This document shows, piece after piece, positions 39,193-40,294 of a stretch of 40,294 nucleotides of DNA (positions are counted from its first letter, which is position 1; every line of letters starts with the position of its first letter). The position numbers and the translations under genes were made by a program. The stretch comes from Dehalococcoidia bacterium (GTDB lineage: Bacteria; Chloroflexota; Dehalococcoidia; Lucifugimonadales; UBA3495). The stretch is from positions 1 through 40,294 of the forward strand of contig SHYG01000013.1 in NCBI GenBank assembly GCA_009692925.1, in the 5' to 3' direction. The notes below the pieces were generated by a model. That model was not told the DNA's origin. It did not search any database and was given only the letters and a program-made list of their open reading frames with translations.

Positions 39193-39738
39193 TTACCCGT
39201 CGTTCAGTATGCCATTGTCCGGACGGTACGAAATAATCCAGTCACGTTGTTCACGGTTCTCGTAAGGGATCCGTTGTTTTCGGCACATGGTGCGGAGGGC
39301 CTCAAAGGGTGTCATTCCTTGCCTCACAAAGTAGCAGGTCAAAACGGTCCCTGTTCGCCCTTCTCCATGACCACAGGCTACTGCTACCTTATGGCCTCCA
39401 CGAATCTCCCTGTCAATGAACTCAAGAATTTTGGTCAACTGGCAGAGTGATGGCGCACGCCAGTCTCCTATCGGTATACGGAGAAAAGGGTCTATTCCGT
39501 TCTTCCGCACCTTGCTTTTATTTGGCCCTGACGATATTCCTTGCTCCCATATGCCTACAAGCGCCGAGATCCCCTGCTCTTTCAGAAATCGAAAATCCTT
39601 GTCAAGTTTTGGACATTCGCAGCCGGCAACATCGGCATCGACCCAAGAAAAATTCAGGGGCCGGTTTTCATGCCGCCAGATGCAGTCATCTGGCCATTCG
39701 TCATTCTCTGGAATGCCGCCCGGCAAGAGATACGTCAT
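39193..39738 (-). CDS. Cysteine-based (dual-specificity type) protein phosphatase-like protein
   Basis: A 181-residue protein with the C-x5-R phosphate loop CGHGEGRTGT (about residues 120-129). The residue before the cysteine is alanine, where histidine is usual, and the aspartate of IPIGDWRAPS may be the general acid. Other parts, such as FIDREIRGGHKVAVACGHGE and YENREQRDWIISY, fit a small tyrosine or dual-specificity phosphatase. The start ATG 39738 has only a weak ribosome site (AAGG). It lies between direct-repeat copies. The substrate, protein or lipid, is unknown. Confidence 0.75.
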   Translation of the reverse strand: MTYLLPGGIPENDEWPDDCIWRHENRPLNFSWVDADVAGCECPKLDKDFRFLKEQGISALVGIWEQGISSGPNKSKVRKNGIDPFLRIPIGDWRAPSLCQLTKILEFIDREIRGGHKVAVACGHGEGRTGTVLTCYFVRQGMTPFEALRTMCRKQRIPYENREQRDWIISYRPDNGILNDG

Positions 39739-39858
39739 ACCTTAGTGTCCCTTACCAACAAACAAGGTCGCCTATCCCAGGTGGGCAGATGCCCAGACTG
39801 ACCATATCCAGAGTTGCCCTGGAATCCAGACTCGCGCCCGACGTCTTCGACCCCTGTA

Positions 39859-40059
39859 TCACTGCACCCGGTTGCCCCTAATCTCATCAATGAGTTCCCA
39901 GATGGTCGCCCCTACGCCAGCGAACGCAACGGCTGCCAGGATTGGCGGCAATAACTCAGCACCCACATGAGATTGGTAATACGGGTCCTGGCTCATGAAC
40001 ATTATCCCAGCCAGAATCAGACTTACCGCTAGAACACCAAGCACAAGTTTCTTTTTCAT
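39859..40059 (-). CDS. Small membrane protein of unknown function
   Basis: A 66-residue protein starting MKKKLVLGVLAVSLILAGIM, with a second hydrophobic part ELLPPILAAVAFAGVGATIW and a charged end. It lies upstream of the phosphatase gene on the same strand, 120 bases apart, between the two repeat copies. The ribosome site is poor. It may be a membrane-anchored partner; function unknown. Confidence 0.55.
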   Translation of the reverse strand: MKKKLVLGVLAVSLILAGIMFMSQDPYYQSHVGAELLPPILAAVAFAGVGATIWELIDEIRGNRVQ

Positions 40060-40145
40060 AAATTAGCCGGAATCCCCCTATCAACCGGCCTGCGCCCAAA
40101 GTGGCCTTTGCAGGTTGATAGTCGGTAGTCTATGAGTATTGCTAA

Positions 40146-40275
40146 CTGAGGTGGTCCCCATCGTCAGGACAGCGATGAGGCCAAAATAAGAGAGTCTACC
40201 GCGCGAAAGTCCCGTGTCCCTGTCACGTATGATAATGCTGCTGGGTGTTCCAGTAACCCCTCTCCGTGCTCCCCT
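40146..40275. repeat. Direct repeat, copy 2 (130 bases)
   Basis: Second copy of the 38902-39032 sequence. On the minus strand it stands upstream of both enclosed genes. Bases 40274-40287 just beyond the repeat contain TGGAACACC, complementary to GGTGTTCCA inside the repeat, so a 9-base stem can form. Confidence 0.92.
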
Positions 40276-40294
40276 CTTGGAACACCTGCCCAGG

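Noticed and set aside
38902-40275. Integron attC or CRISPR explanation for the 130-base repeats
   Set aside because: There are only two copies at 1.2 kb spacing, no short regular spacers, no cas genes, and no RYYYAAC/GTTRRRY core pair.

Overview
The window reads as a high-GC bacterial chromosome, with nearly all genes on the minus strand. An alternative complex III operon, a B12 operon with one riboswitch, flavin-dependent LLM oxidoreductase catabolism and many GC-rich palindromic repeats suggest Chloroflexota (Dehalococcoidia or SAR202-like). That placement is inference from gene content, not from a marker gene.

Region 1 (about 0.2-14.9 kb, minus strand) is a late-stage cobalamin cluster. 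A consensus promoter (14833-14861), a cobalamin riboswitch (14584-14768) and an intrinsic terminator (14505-14532) precede a 2Fe-2S ferredoxin, a small membrane protein, cobB/cbiA, cobO, a DUF433 protein, cobT, cobS, cbiB and cobD. Further on come a membrane protein, a GIY-YIG protein, a phosphatase of the alpha-ribazole phosphatase type, a broken hicBA pair, cobQ, cobU, a HicB-like protein, a PduX-like kinase and a tartrate/malate-type dehydrogenase. Together these amidate and adenosylate the corrin, make and attach the aminopropanol arm, and assemble the nucleotide loop. No corrin-ring genes are present.

Region 2 (15.0-20.2 kb, minus) holds an LLM flavin oxidoreductase, a carboxymuconolactone decarboxylase-type protein, an alpha/beta hydrolase and a fumarylacetoacetase-type hydrolase, probably a catabolic unit, followed by a ROK sugar kinase. 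Region 3 (20.2-33.4 kb, minus) is respiratory: alternative complex III genes in the order A, B1, B2, C, second NrfD, D, E, preceded by a small membrane protein, then cytochrome c maturation genes ccmH, ccmF, ccmI-like, an unassigned exported protein and a TlpA/ResA thioredoxin.

Region 4 (33.9-38.5 kb) has a plus-strand hybrid histidine kinase divergent from the respiratory operon, then a Gfo/Idh/MocA oxidoreductase and a metallo-beta-lactamase-fold hydrolase on the minus strand. Region 5 (38.9-40.3 kb) looks accessory: two near-identical direct repeats of about 130 bp enclose a phosphatase of the cysteine C-x5-R class and a small membrane protein. Palindromic repeats fill most intergenic spaces; one is read in frame inside ccmH and another supplies the stop codon of the ROK gene.
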